This document shows, piece by piece, positions 53,122-60,908 of a stretch of 64,000 nt of DNA. The notes beneath the pieces are model-generated. The model was not told the DNA's origin. It was given only the letters and a program-made list of their open reading frames with translations, and searched no databases. The DNA is from Paenibacillus harenae DSM 16969. GTDB lineage: Bacteria > Bacillota > Bacilli > Paenibacillales > Paenibacillaceae. The position numbers were made by a program, and so were the translations under genes. The DNA lies in contig NZ_KE383842.1 of the NCBI RefSeq assembly GCF_000422465.1, positions 1,987,211 to 2,051,210 of the forward strand. Reading direction: 5' to 3'. The number at the start of each line of letters is the position of its first letter. Position 1 is the stretch's first letter.

Positions 53122-53826
53122 CTACCGGACCGAAGCAAAATGGCCTGCATTCATGTTGTACTCGCGATGGCATAAGTTTTTCATAAATTCAAGATCGTGG
53201 AAAATGCCCAGCATAGTCGTACCTTCCCGCATCAGTTGCTCCATCAACTCCCTGACCTTGCGTTTCGAAGCATGGTCCAGGCTGGCGGTCGGCTCATCGA
53301 GCAGAAGCAGTCTCGGGCGTTTCACCATGGCCCGCGCGATATTCAACCGAAGCTTCTCGCCGCCTGAGAATGTAGCCGGATAGCTGTCCCATAACTCTTC
53401 GTCCAGCTCGAAATGAGACAGCATTTTCTCCGCTTCGCGCTCTGCGAGAAAGTTGGTATTCCCCATCTCTACGATGGCCTGTTCGACAAGCTCCCGCGCT
53501 GTAGTCCGGGGCATCACGTTCAGGAATTGAGATACATATCCAATTTCTTGCTTGCGCAAATAAACGATTTCCCGCTCCGATGCTTCCGCCAGATTAATCC
53601 GGCCAAACTTTTTCGATAAGTACCATATGTTTCCTTCATTGATCACATACGTGCGGTAAATGCTTTTCAATATCGTAGATTTCCCGCTGCCGCTCTTACC
53701 GGTAATGCCTACAAATTCGCCTTCTTGCATTTCAAAGTTAATAGCGTCTACAGCCTTGATCTGTTTCTTCAAGTTATGAAGCGTGAACGATTTCGACAGA
53801 TTTTCAATCCTCAGTATCGGCTCCAC
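53122..53826 (-). CDS. phnL: C-P lyase complex ATP-binding protein PhnL
   Basis: 234-residue ABC-type ATPase without membrane partner. Walker A GKSGSGKST near residue 39, signature FSGGEKLRLNIARAM near 153 and Walker B LLLLDEPTASLD near 175. PhnL is needed, with PhnG, PhnH and PhnI, to attach triphosphate-activated ribose to phosphonate during formation of 5-phosphoribosyl... phosphonates. It starts 18 bases after phnM. Length agrees with E. coli PhnL (226). The relative order K-M-L differs from the E. coli K-L-M order. Confidence 0.93.
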   Translation of the reverse strand: MEPILRIENLSKSFTLHNLKKQIKAVDAINFEMQEGEFVGITGKSGSGKSTILKSIYRTYVINEGNIWYLSKKFGRINLAEASEREIVYLRKQEIGYVSQFLNVMPRTTARELVEQAIVEMGNTNFLAEREAEKMLSHFELDEELWDSYPATFSGGEKLRLNIARAMVKRPRLLLLDEPTASLDHASKRKVRELMEQLMREGTTMLGIFHDLEFMKNLCHREYNMNAGHFASVR

Positions 53827-53844
53827 TATTCCGCCCTCTTTCCG

Positions 53845-55038
53845 TTAACCAACCCGGTAATTTGTTTTTTGTATAAGCCTTCCATCAACAAAGACGGTCG
53901 TAATAACCGGAAATTCCGGCTCGATCTCCTCAATAATTAACAAGTCCGCCTTCTTGCCTTCCCGGATCGATCCGATTTCATGATCCAGCTTTACCGCTTT
54001 GGCAGGATTGAGCGTTACCAGCTTGAACATCCCGGCAAGATCCATGCCATGTTTACGGTTTAATTCAAATATGGCGTGCAGCATGGCGGCCGGATAGTAA
54101 TCGCTGCATAGAATGTCAATGCTGTTCATCTTGATCGCTTCCGCTGCGGACAGATTACCGCTATGGGAGCCGCCGAGCAGCACATTCGGAGCGCCTGCAG
54201 TCGTGTACATGCCTTTCTCTTTCGCTTTCAATGCGATCTCCAATGTGATCGGAAATTCGCTGATGACCGCTCCGAAGCTCTGAACAAGCTCCAATTTTTC
54301 AATCGAGTCGTCATCGTGGGAAGCAATCGCGATTTGGTGCTCCTGCGCGAACAGCGCCAGTTCTCTGATACCGTCAATCGTAAGCTTCTCTTTCTGCTGA
54401 TGCCTATCGATGATCTGCCCGATTTCTTCATCGCTCAAATTGTTATAGCCCTTGACCGTAGCACGGAATACTTCGAGACACCGGTATTGCCCTTGACCCG
54501 GCGTATGATCCATAAATGAAACGAGATGCACTTTCTTCTCCGCGATATAGCTTTTCAAATTGTCGATTTCTTCGACATTGTCGATTTCGAACCGGGCGTG
54601 AAAACGGTGGCGCACCAAATGCTTGCTCCGGTGGGCTTCATCGATGATATCGATCAGCCGCTTCACATTTTCCGGCTCGCGAATCGGCTTGTAGGCATAT
54701 TCCGAGCCTTTAAATAAAGAGAGCGAATGGAACATGGTCGTAATGCCGTGAGTGATCAATTCCTTCTCGGTTTCTCTAAGGCTGAGGTTGAAATCCATAA
54801 GCGACGTCGGCCTTGGAGCGGCCATGTGCTCAATATAGTCGGAATGCAGGTCAATGAACCCCGGAGCGATATACCCGCCATCGGCATCGATTACCTGGAT
54901 GTCGTCCTCCGGAACAAACTCCCCTCTTCTGACGATTCTTTCAATTTGATCTCCGCTGATCAACAAATCGAAACCGTCCAATATCGCTTCTTCCGTAACG
55001 ATGCGTCCACCCGTTATGAGATACACATTCTCTCCCAC
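53845..55038 (-). CDS. phnM: RPnTP pyrophosphohydrolase PhnM
   Basis: 397-residue amidohydrolase-superfamily protein. Metal-binding motif in PGFIDLHSDYIEHMAAPRPTS near residue 57; further ligands in SFMDHTPGQGQY and ASHDDDS. PhnM removes diphosphate from ribose-1-phosphonate-5-triphosphate to give the 5-phosphate substrate of PhnJ. Length and motifs match the family; the C-terminal ADLLIIEEIEPEFPVITTVFVDGRLI is the usual small beta-sandwich closure. Located seven bases after phnK. Confidence 0.93.
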   Translation of the reverse strand: MGENVYLITGGRIVTEEAILDGFDLLISGDQIERIVRRGEFVPEDDIQVIDADGGYIAPGFIDLHSDYIEHMAAPRPTSLMDFNLSLRETEKELITHGITTMFHSLSLFKGSEYAYKPIREPENVKRLIDIIDEAHRSKHLVRHRFHARFEIDNVEEIDNLKSYIAEKKVHLVSFMDHTPGQGQYRCLEVFRATVKGYNNLSDEEIGQIIDRHQQKEKLTIDGIRELALFAQEHQIAIASHDDDSIEKLELVQSFGAVISEFPITLEIALKAKEKGMYTTAGAPNVLLGGSHSGNLSAAEAIKMNSIDILCSDYYPAAMLHAIFELNRKHGMDLAGMFKLVTLNPAKAVKLDHEIGSIREGKKADLLIIEEIEPEFPVITTVFVDGRLIQKTNYRVG

Positions 55039-55045
55039 TTTCCTC

Positions 55046-55891
55046 TTATAGTAGCGAATGAACCAGCTGCTGCGTGTAACGATGCTGCGGATCCTCGAGA
55101 ATCTGATCCGTCAGACCGTATTCGATCACCTTGCCGTCCAGCATAACCATCGTCCGGTCGGCCAGCATCCGGATTACGCCCAGATCATGCGAAACAATAA
55201 TTATGCTGATATTCAGTTCCCTTTGCAGCTGCTTGATCAAATCCAGCACGCTCGCTTGAACGGATAGGTCTAATCCGGTTGTTACTTCGTCGAGCAATAG
55301 AATCGGCGGGTTATTGGACAGCGCCTTCGCAATTTGAACGCGCTGCTGCATGCCTCCCGAGAAGTTTTTCGGCGGTTCTTTCATCCGGCGGGAAGGGATA
55401 TTCACATGCTCCAGCAGCTCGCGGCCCCTCGCTTCCATCGATCCGACATCTCTGCTACCGGCAGCGATCAATTTCTCCGCGATATTGCCGATGGAGGAGA
55501 AGCCCATCCGGAGTCCCAGAATGGGATTCTGGTACACCTTACCCATCTGATGATTGCGGATGTAGCGCTTTTGCTGGGAGGACTCTCCGAACAAATTGAC
55601 TTTCCCGTTCTTGTAGGTACGGATATACGCTTCTCCCCCGGATACCTCCTGATCAAAGTACAGGCATTGCATCAGCGTCGATTTCCCGCTCCCGCTTTCC
55701 CCGACGATACCGAATACCTCCCCCGGATACAGGTCGAACGAAATTTGCTGACACGCGTAGACGGCGCCGCATTTCGGGCAGTAATTTTTGATCAGGCGAT
55801 CCGCTTCTCCGGTTCGGCAATGCGCGCAACCGGGGCCAAATTGCTTGCTCAAGTTGTTGATCGATAATATTGGCGTATCCTGTTCATTCAT
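55046..55891 (-). CDS. phnK: C-P lyase complex ATP-binding protein PhnK with four-Cys insertion
   Basis: 281 residues from the ATG at 55891 (GGAGG nine bases upstream, overlapping the phnJ stop as ATGA). ABC-type ATPase with Walker A GESGSGKS at 64-71, signature FSGGMQQRVQIAKAL near 175 and Walker B ILLLDEVTTGLD; note DEV for the usual DEP. PhnK binds the PhnGHIJ core. Unlike E. coli PhnK it carries a roughly 25-residue insertion before Walker A with Cys22-x2-Cys25 and Cys38-x2-Cys41, which looks like a zinc- or Fe-S-binding knuckle. Such an insert occurs in PhnK of some Gram-positive bacteria as far as I recall; its role is unknown. Confidence 0.92.
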   Translation of the reverse strand: MNEQDTPILSINNLSKQFGPGCAHCRTGEADRLIKNYCPKCGAVYACQQISFDLYPGEVFGIVGESGSGKSTLMQCLYFDQEVSGGEAYIRTYKNGKVNLFGESSQQKRYIRNHQMGKVYQNPILGLRMGFSSIGNIAEKLIAAGSRDVGSMEARGRELLEHVNIPSRRMKEPPKNFSGGMQQRVQIAKALSNNPPILLLDEVTTGLDLSVQASVLDLIKQLQRELNISIIIVSHDLGVIRMLADRTMVMLDGKVIEYGLTDQILEDPQHRYTQQLVHSLL

Positions 55892-56772
55892 TCCGCGACG
55901 CCTCCTATCTTCGCAGCTGTGCGGGTTGTGGAAGCACTGCCTTCGTTTAATCGGGAAATACAATAGCTTGTATCATTGCATTGATGGAGGGTCTCTCCCG
56001 TCTCCTCCTGAATCAATTCATCCAGAAATACGTCTTCCGCTCCGCATAACCGGCAGCACGCGCCTTCAAAGCGCTCCACCTCAAAGGAATAATCGTCAAA
56101 AGCGAGCGATACCACTTTCGTATATGGAGGTACCGCATACACTTTCTTCTCACGGCCCGCTCCAAGTAAAATCAAGGCGTCCGAATGATCCATCTTCGGA
56201 TTGTCAAACCTTGGAATCGGGCTTGGCGCCATGACATACCGGTCATGCACCATCACAGGATGATCGGCGTCGGTCGACATATTGCCGTATTTCATGATCT
56301 GTTCGAACAGCATTAACCACGAACCGCTGTATTCTTTCTCCGCATGCAAATGTTTGGTGATGAATTCGCTAGGCTCAAAGTATCTCAGCGGTTCCGGGAG
56401 CGGAACCTGCAGTACGAGAATCTGGTGTTCATGAAGCGGAATTTCCGGGATGCGGTGTCTGGACTGAATCAGCGTCGCTTCCGCCGTATCGTCTACCGTT
56501 TTCACGCCTGTCGTTTTGGCCACCAGCTTCTTAATATTTACCGCGTTCACCGATTCGTCGGCTCCCTGGTCAATCACTTTGAGGATGTCGTTCTTCCCGA
56601 TCAGAGAGAGCGTCAGCTGCAAGCCTCCCGTGCCCCAGCCCCGGGCGATCGGCATCTCCCGAGAGGCGAACGGTACCTGGTATCCCGGAATCGCGATCGC
56701 TTTCAACGTGGCCCGCCTTATTTCCCGTTTCGATCCTTCGTCAAAAAAGGCGAAATTATATGCGATATTCAT
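55888..56772 (-). CDS. phnJ: Carbon-phosphorus lyase, radical SAM enzyme PhnJ
   Basis: 294 residues, close to E. coli PhnJ (281). It cleaves the C-P bond of 5-phosphoribosyl-1-phosphonate to alkane and cyclic ribose phosphate using a [4Fe-4S] cluster. The Cys pattern C-x2-C-x21-C-x5-C is present at 240, 243, 265 and 271 (ACCRLCGAED ... HQCNDTSYC). The glycine thought to host the radical corresponds to Gly30 in AIPGYQVPF. Other conserved blocks: GWGTGGLQLTLSLIG, KVIDQGADESVNAV, PSPIPRFDNPKMD. Frames overlap on both sides (ATGA with phnI and phnK). Confidence 0.95.
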   Translation of the reverse strand: MNIAYNFAFFDEGSKREIRRATLKAIAIPGYQVPFASREMPIARGWGTGGLQLTLSLIGKNDILKVIDQGADESVNAVNIKKLVAKTTGVKTVDDTAEATLIQSRHRIPEIPLHEHQILVLQVPLPEPLRYFEPSEFITKHLHAEKEYSGSWLMLFEQIMKYGNMSTDADHPVMVHDRYVMAPSPIPRFDNPKMDHSDALILLGAGREKKVYAVPPYTKVVSLAFDDYSFEVERFEGACCRLCGAEDVFLDELIQEETGETLHQCNDTSYCISRLNEGSASTTRTAAKIGGVAE

Positions 56773-57896
56773 CGGTTCTCTCCCTCCCGTTCCTCATTCC
56801 TGTTCCTTCTCGTCTTGCGGACACTATCCAGCTTGGACTGAAAGGTGACGTAATGCGGCATCTTGAGGTGGGAAACAAAGCCCGTCGCTTCAACGGAATC
56901 GATATGAAATAGGACAAATTCCTGGTCCTGGCTCGGAAATTCCGGATGATCGGTGTTCAAGCTGTTGTCGAGAATACCCATGGCAATTGCCTTGGTTTCG
57001 TTCTGCCCGTAACAGATGCCGTAGCCGATATCGAACTCGATCTCTTTCCTGCCGTGCTCCTTCTCGATAGTGACCGGAATCAGCATTTCAACTTCGGTAA
57101 CTTTGATCTCCCCGATATAATAAGCGTCATCCGGGTCGGAATCGCCAATCGGATTATCGATGCATACCGGCAAATCGCCGATGCGCAGTTCGCCTACGGT
57201 CGGGTGCAATTGTCCGTACCCGCGAATAACGGCGTAAGCGAATGCGGTAACGGCACCGGTCTGCCCCCTGGTCAGAACTTGCAGTCTTTCACTCCGGCTT
57301 GCCGGGAAATTCAAGCTGGTTCTCGTCACATCCTCCGGCTCTTCATCGTCCTCTTGGCATTCGGAGATCAGACCTTCCGCCCGCAAATAATCCAACACCT
57401 TGGGCAGCTTGTTCAAATCCGTCTTATCCGGTCCCTCTTCTTCGACTTGACATTCGAATGCATGCAGCCACTGCTTGGCATCCTCTTCCGTTTCGTCCAT
57501 GAGATCAAAGTCGATCAGCCGGTGGATAAAATCCGTCGTTGCGCCTAATATTTGACCTCCGGGAATATCCTTGAAGCTTGCCGAAATCCTTCTCTCGACC
57601 CGCATGTCATCAGAGAGTACCGTTCTGGAATAGTGCTTTCTGGGTAAAGTAGACCGGTAAGCTCTCATCAGGAAGACGGCTTCCTCCGGATTGCCTTCCG
57701 CCTGCTTAATGGCGATCGCCGCCAGCGTTTCGCTATATAAGCTGCTCTCGGACATCACCTGATCGATCAAGCCTCTCATGCCGCATACGATCGAATCGAC
57801 TTCCATCACTTTTCCTTTTTTTACACGCTCGTATTTTAGACGCTGAATCGATTCCTCGATGGCCTGCGTCCCGCCTTTAACAGCCACATAACCCAT
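56769..57896 (-). CDS. phnI: C-P lyase core subunit PhnI
   Basis: 375 residues, near the E. coli length (354). The N-terminus GYVAVKGGTQAIEESIQRLKYERV and the later HYSRTVLSDDMRVERRISASFKDIPGGQILGATTDFIHRLIDFDLM are strongly typical. PhnI exchanges the adenine of ATP for phosphonate (nucleosidase-like core) in complex with PhnG, PhnH and PhnL. Start codon shares a base with the phnH stop (TAATG); stop overlaps the phnJ start. Intact. Confidence 0.94.
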   Translation of the reverse strand: MGYVAVKGGTQAIEESIQRLKYERVKKGKVMEVDSIVCGMRGLIDQVMSESSLYSETLAAIAIKQAEGNPEEAVFLMRAYRSTLPRKHYSRTVLSDDMRVERRISASFKDIPGGQILGATTDFIHRLIDFDLMDETEEDAKQWLHAFECQVEEEGPDKTDLNKLPKVLDYLRAEGLISECQEDDEEPEDVTRTSLNFPASRSERLQVLTRGQTGAVTAFAYAVIRGYGQLHPTVGELRIGDLPVCIDNPIGDSDPDDAYYIGEIKVTEVEMLIPVTIEKEHGRKEIEFDIGYGICYGQNETKAIAMGILDNSLNTDHPEFPSQDQEFVLFHIDSVEATGFVSHLKMPHYVTFQSKLDSVRKTRRNRNEEREGENR

Positions 57897-58492
57897 TACC
57901 CGTTCACCCGCTCTCTGATTTGAGTCGTCCGCGGGATACAGACCGCTTGATGCTTCCGGTCGACAAAGATCATATCGATCCCCATCGGATACTCGCTGTT
58001 TTTGTCCGCCCGGAGTTCTATCCAGCTTCCATCAGTCAATACCCGCAGTCCGGCCGTTTCTTTAATGCCCGGTCCGGTCAGCACCAGATGCATGTCATTT
58101 GCTATCAGCTCCGCCTCCACAATTAATGTGGCCGATAGATGAGGATTAACCAAATCACCCGTCTTAGCCGAACGAACCGCTCGTTCCATTTGCCCTGTGT
58201 CCGCATCGCTGAGGACGAAGATGTAATCGGCATATGCTGCCTCAGCCTCTTTCGAATAGGTCAATTGGTTGAACAGCCTCGTTATCTCCTCTTCCCGTTC
58301 CGAGTAGATCTTGAACGTCACTTCCGTATCCAAGAGAACCATCGCCAACAAAATCGTCGTATCGAGACAGCCCGCTCTACTTTCAATGGCGCCTGCCTGC
58401 TCTCCGAAGCGGGAGATCGTTCCGGGTCTGGACATGGAATCGATTAATTTTCTGTATGCAAGCTGTATATCATGAACGAGATCCAGTTTCAT
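57896..58492 (-). CDS. phnH: C-P lyase core subunit PhnH
   Basis: 198 residues, similar to E. coli PhnH (194). The signature stretch FRKLIDSMSRPGTI-type (AYRKLIDSMSRPGTISRFGEQAG) is at the N-terminus, with ILLAMVLLDTEVTFKI next. PhnH is a PLP-transferase-fold protein without cofactor that stabilises the core complex. It follows phnG by 11 bases and is coupled to phnI by TAATG. Confidence 0.94.
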   Translation of the reverse strand: MKLDLVHDIQLAYRKLIDSMSRPGTISRFGEQAGAIESRAGCLDTTILLAMVLLDTEVTFKIYSEREEEITRLFNQLTYSKEAEAAYADYIFVLSDADTGQMERAVRSAKTGDLVNPHLSATLIVEAELIANDMHLVLTGPGIKETAGLRVLTDGSWIELRADKNSEYPMGIDMIFVDRKHQAVCIPRTTQIRERVNG

Positions 58493-58503
58493 CTGTCACC
58501 CTC

Positions 58504-58953
58504 CTATTCACCGTCATCCATCGTTTCGAAGTTCACTTTCGTTTGCAGAATTTTGCTTTGACGTAACGTTCGCTTCCGGCGGATCGCTTCTTCTTCCGCG
58601 ATTAATACCTCCGACCAGGACGCCGTCTCTTTCAATTCCGCGCGATACGCTGCGTCAATGACGGCAAGCTGGTAAGCCAGCTCAGGTTCGTGACCCTTCA
58701 CGATCCCTAAACCGATGACGTTGTTGATTTGGACTTTACACTCCGTTATGAAGACTTCGCCCAGATAGAACAAGCTTTTTTTCGCTGTTTCTCTTAGCTT
58801 TGTCATCACTAGCCCGTTATTAGGCTGTTCGATCGTATTCACTTCGTACCGTTCATAAATCTGTTCAGCCAATCGGGCGGGAATCTCTCTGGCTCCGTTA
58901 ATTAATATTTCGGTCCGTTTTTTTCGCTGCACTTCTAATACCTCCTTCATCAC
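58504..58953 (-). CDS. phnG: C-P lyase core subunit PhnG
   Basis: 149 residues, as in E. coli PhnG (150). Conserved segments include GLVMTKLRETAKKSLFYLGEVFITECKVQI and GLGIVKGHEPELAYQLAVIDAAYRA. PhnG forms the heart of the (GHIJ)2 complex. It follows the PhnF-type regulator gene by 29 bases and leads the enzymatic genes of the operon. Confidence 0.94.
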   Translation of the reverse strand: MMKEVLEVQRKKRTEILINGAREIPARLAEQIYERYEVNTIEQPNNGLVMTKLRETAKKSLFYLGEVFITECKVQINNVIGLGIVKGHEPELAYQLAVIDAAYRAELKETASWSEVLIAEEEAIRRKRTLRQSKILQTKVNFETMDDGE

Positions 58954-58982
58954 TTGCGGGGGGATGCTTCACTTCAGCCGGC

Positions 58983-59684
58983 TTAAATGACATACGTAAA
59001 ATAATCGCTTCTATATAAGGTTTTCGTGAGCTCCAGCACATTGCCGGTTTTTCGATCCATGCAGCCCGATTCCAGCATTAAGAGGGGAATCAGACTCGAG
59101 CACTCCAGCAGCTCCCGCTCGTCTTTCGAAGGAAATGCCACGCTGAGCACGGTCTTTTTGGATTCTAATTCGGTAAAGCCTTTGCTCTTGTAATAATCGA
59201 ACATCGATGTGATCCGTCTGCCTTCTTCGGCTATATCGCCGAATAAGCTTTCAGCCACATATGAGATATGGAACGCGATCGGCCGCTGATCGACCAGCCG
59301 CAGCCTTCCGATTCGGTAGACCCGGGTCTGCTCGCCGATTTCAAGCGCCTGATAGATTTGTTTGTTGTAAGGGATCTGCTCGCAAAAAATATTGCGTGAT
59401 TGATAGCTGTAACCAAGCTCATTCATTTTTTTGCTGAAGCTGATCGTCCCTGAAAGGACGAGAGGAATTTGCTGCCGCCTGTTTTTGACATAGCTCCCTT
59501 TCCCTTGTCTGGAATAGATATATCCCAGCTCCTGCAACGTGGTATATGCTTTACGTGCCGTCATCCGCGGAACCTTGAACAGATCCGCCATCTCGTTCTC
59601 GGAAGGGAGCTTATCATCGGGCTCATAAACACCTGAACGGATATCAAATATGAATTTATCGACGATCTCCTGTACTTCCGACAT
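58983..59684 (-). CDS. phnF: PhnF-type GntR/UTRA transcriptional regulator
   Basis: 233 residues from the ATG at 59684, ten bases after AGGAG. GntR winged helix-turn-helix at residues 5-68 (KLPSENEMADLFKVPRMTARKAYTTLQELGYI, SRQGKGSYV) followed by a UTRA effector domain (about 85-228, LRLVDQRPIAFHISYVAE). Residues and length fit PhnF. It probably represses or tunes the phn operon in response to a phosphonate or phosphate-linked signal. The same frame continues upstream without a stop to 59867, but that part encodes the end of an unrelated acetyltransferase, so the longer frame is not taken as the protein. Confidence 0.88.
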   Translation of the reverse strand: MSEVQEIVDKFIFDIRSGVYEPDDKLPSENEMADLFKVPRMTARKAYTTLQELGYIYSRQGKGSYVKNRRQQIPLVLSGTISFSKKMNELGYSYQSRNIFCEQIPYNKQIYQALEIGEQTRVYRIGRLRLVDQRPIAFHISYVAESLFGDIAEEGRRITSMFDYYKSKGFTELESKKTVLSVAFPSKDERELLECSSLIPLLMLESGCMDRKTGNVLELTKTLYRSDYFTYVI

Positions 59685-59867
59685 CGGTGAATCACTCCTC
59701 GACAGCATATTTGGAAATAAAGACGGGACATCATTCAAGTCATGGAACCGCTCCTCCAATTCGTCGCGCGGCCAATCCCACCAAGCGATATTCAATTGCC
59801 GGATGGTCTCGGGATCAAATCCCATCCGGATCATTCTGGCCGGCACGCCGGCCTCCTTCGTGATCAA
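59685..59867 (-). pseudogene. 3' stump of a hexapeptide-repeat acetyltransferase gene, in frame with phnF
   Basis: The frame reads EAGVPARMIRMGFDPETIRQL, then NIAWWDWPRDELEERF. This is the usual C-terminus of xenobiotic/chloramphenicol-type left-handed beta-helix acetyltransferases (VGNPAKPIRMRF..E.I..L..L.WWDW...KI). The 150 or so residues with the hexapeptide repeats are missing; the preceding sequence is the end of the PHP-protein gene. A gene of this type is found in phn operons of various bacteria. An open TTG at 59867 overlaps the PHP gene stop region and could allow a short or fused product, but the AGGAG site inside the stump drives phnF from its own ATG. Confidence 0.7.
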
Positions 59868-60721
59868 AAACGGATTTTTTGAACAGCTTCTTTTAACGCG
59901 GCAACGCTTGCGATTCCCGGGTCCTTGCTGCCGAGCGCAACCTCTTTCTCACCGTAAAACCCATGAAAATCACTGCCGCCCGTCATAATCAAACCGTACT
60001 GATCCGCGCAGTCTTTGGCTCTTGCTTCATCTTCCGGACCGTGCAGCGGATGCCAGACTTCAATACCGGCCAGTCCGCTTTCCGCCAGCTCCGGCACAGC
60101 TTCAAAGCTGTGATATTGCCCGGGGTGGGCTAGAACCGGGATTCCGCCCGCCTGTAGAACCGCCCGGACCGCCGATCGTGCATCCACATATTTCATGGGG
60201 ATGAATGCGATGCCCGGCGCTTCCCCGTTCAAACCGCGTGAGAATAGTTTTTTGTACAAGTCCCCATAAATCGTATCTGTATAGCCGTTGTCGATCAAAG
60301 CATGCATAATATGCTGTTTGTAAACTCCCGTTCCGCCGAAGGCATATTCCATCACTTGCTCCCATGTGATCTTATAGCCGGCTCCGATCAGCTGCGTAAC
60401 CATGACACGTGAGGCCTGATGACGCATTTCCACTAATGGGCTGCACATCTGTTCCAGCACGGGATGCTTCGGTTCTATATAATAGCCCAAGATGTGGATT
60501 CTCCGGTTTCTGGTGAAATCAAAGGCGGAAATTTCGATTCCCGGAATGATCTCCACTCCCCGATTCTTGCCCGCTTCCACCATTTCTTCCAGGCCTTGAG
60601 TCGTATCATGGTTTGTTATCGCCAGATGGCTGACACTTTCCTTCTTCGCCAATTCAATAATTTGGCCGAATGACAAGGAACAGTCCGACAGGTTCGTATG
60701 GCAATGCAAATCGACTTTCAT
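59864..60721 (-). CDS. phnPP: PHP-family phosphoesterase, likely 5-phosphoribosyl 1,2-cyclic phosphate phosphodiesterase (PhnPP)
   Basis: 285-residue polymerase-and-histidinol-phosphatase-family metalloenzyme. Ligands are visible as His6, His8 and Asp13 (DLHCHTNLSDC), then ITNHDTTQG, IPGIEISA, PVLAHPGQYH and GGSDFHG. Members of this family encoded with C-P lyase genes (PhnPP, for example in Eggerthella) hydrolyse the cyclic ribose phosphate released by PhnJ, replacing the metallo-beta-lactamase-type PhnP. No phnP or phnN is present in this operon, which supports the assignment. It is first in the operon; the Pho-box-like repeats lie about 80-120 bases upstream. The stop overlaps the acetyltransferase stump. 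Confidence 0.82.
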   Translation of the reverse strand: MKVDLHCHTNLSDCSLSFGQIIELAKKESVSHLAITNHDTTQGLEEMVEAGKNRGVEIIPGIEISAFDFTRNRRIHILGYYIEPKHPVLEQMCSPLVEMRHQASRVMVTQLIGAGYKITWEQVMEYAFGGTGVYKQHIMHALIDNGYTDTIYGDLYKKLFSRGLNGEAPGIAFIPMKYVDARSAVRAVLQAGGIPVLAHPGQYHSFEAVPELAESGLAGIEVWHPLHGPEDEARAKDCADQYGLIMTGGSDFHGFYGEKEVALGSKDPGIASVAALKEAVQKIRF

Positions 60722-60802
60722 CCGATGATATCCCTCGCTTCGCTCGAAGATTTTCTTTCCTTGTCATCCTAACTTGGTGCCAAGTTGCGAAGGTCATGCC
60801 AA

Positions 60803-60841
60803 TGTAAAAACTATAATAAGAACTTGTAAACTTAATCGAAA
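60803..60841 (-). promoter_or_regulatory. Pho-box-like repeats upstream of the phn operon
   Basis: Reading leftward, hexamers TTTCGA, TTTACA, TTATTA and TTTACA begin at exact 11-base steps (60841, 60830, 60819, 60808). Bacillus PhoP binds tandem TT(A/C/T)A(A/C/T)A-like hexamers with 11-base periodicity. Two of the four are close matches. Confidence 0.5.
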
Positions 60842-60864
60842 AGATCATTAATATATAAAAAAAA

Positions 60865-60887
60865 CAGCCTTCCGATTATGAAGGCTG
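60865..60887 (-). terminator. Terminator of the phosphoesterase lipoprotein gene
   Basis: CAGCCTTC pairs with GAAGGCTG (8 base pairs, 7-base loop), followed leftward by a run of eight T on the minus strand. It lies about 20 bases past the stop at 60909 and insulates the phn operon. Confidence 0.88.
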
Positions 60888-60908
60888 CTTTCCTTTTATC
60901 CATACTGC

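Noticed and set aside
58983..59867. Single 294-residue PhnF with an N-terminal extension
   Set aside because: The extra 61 residues match the end of an acetyltransferase, and a well-spaced AGGAG marks the ATG at 59684 as the regulator start.
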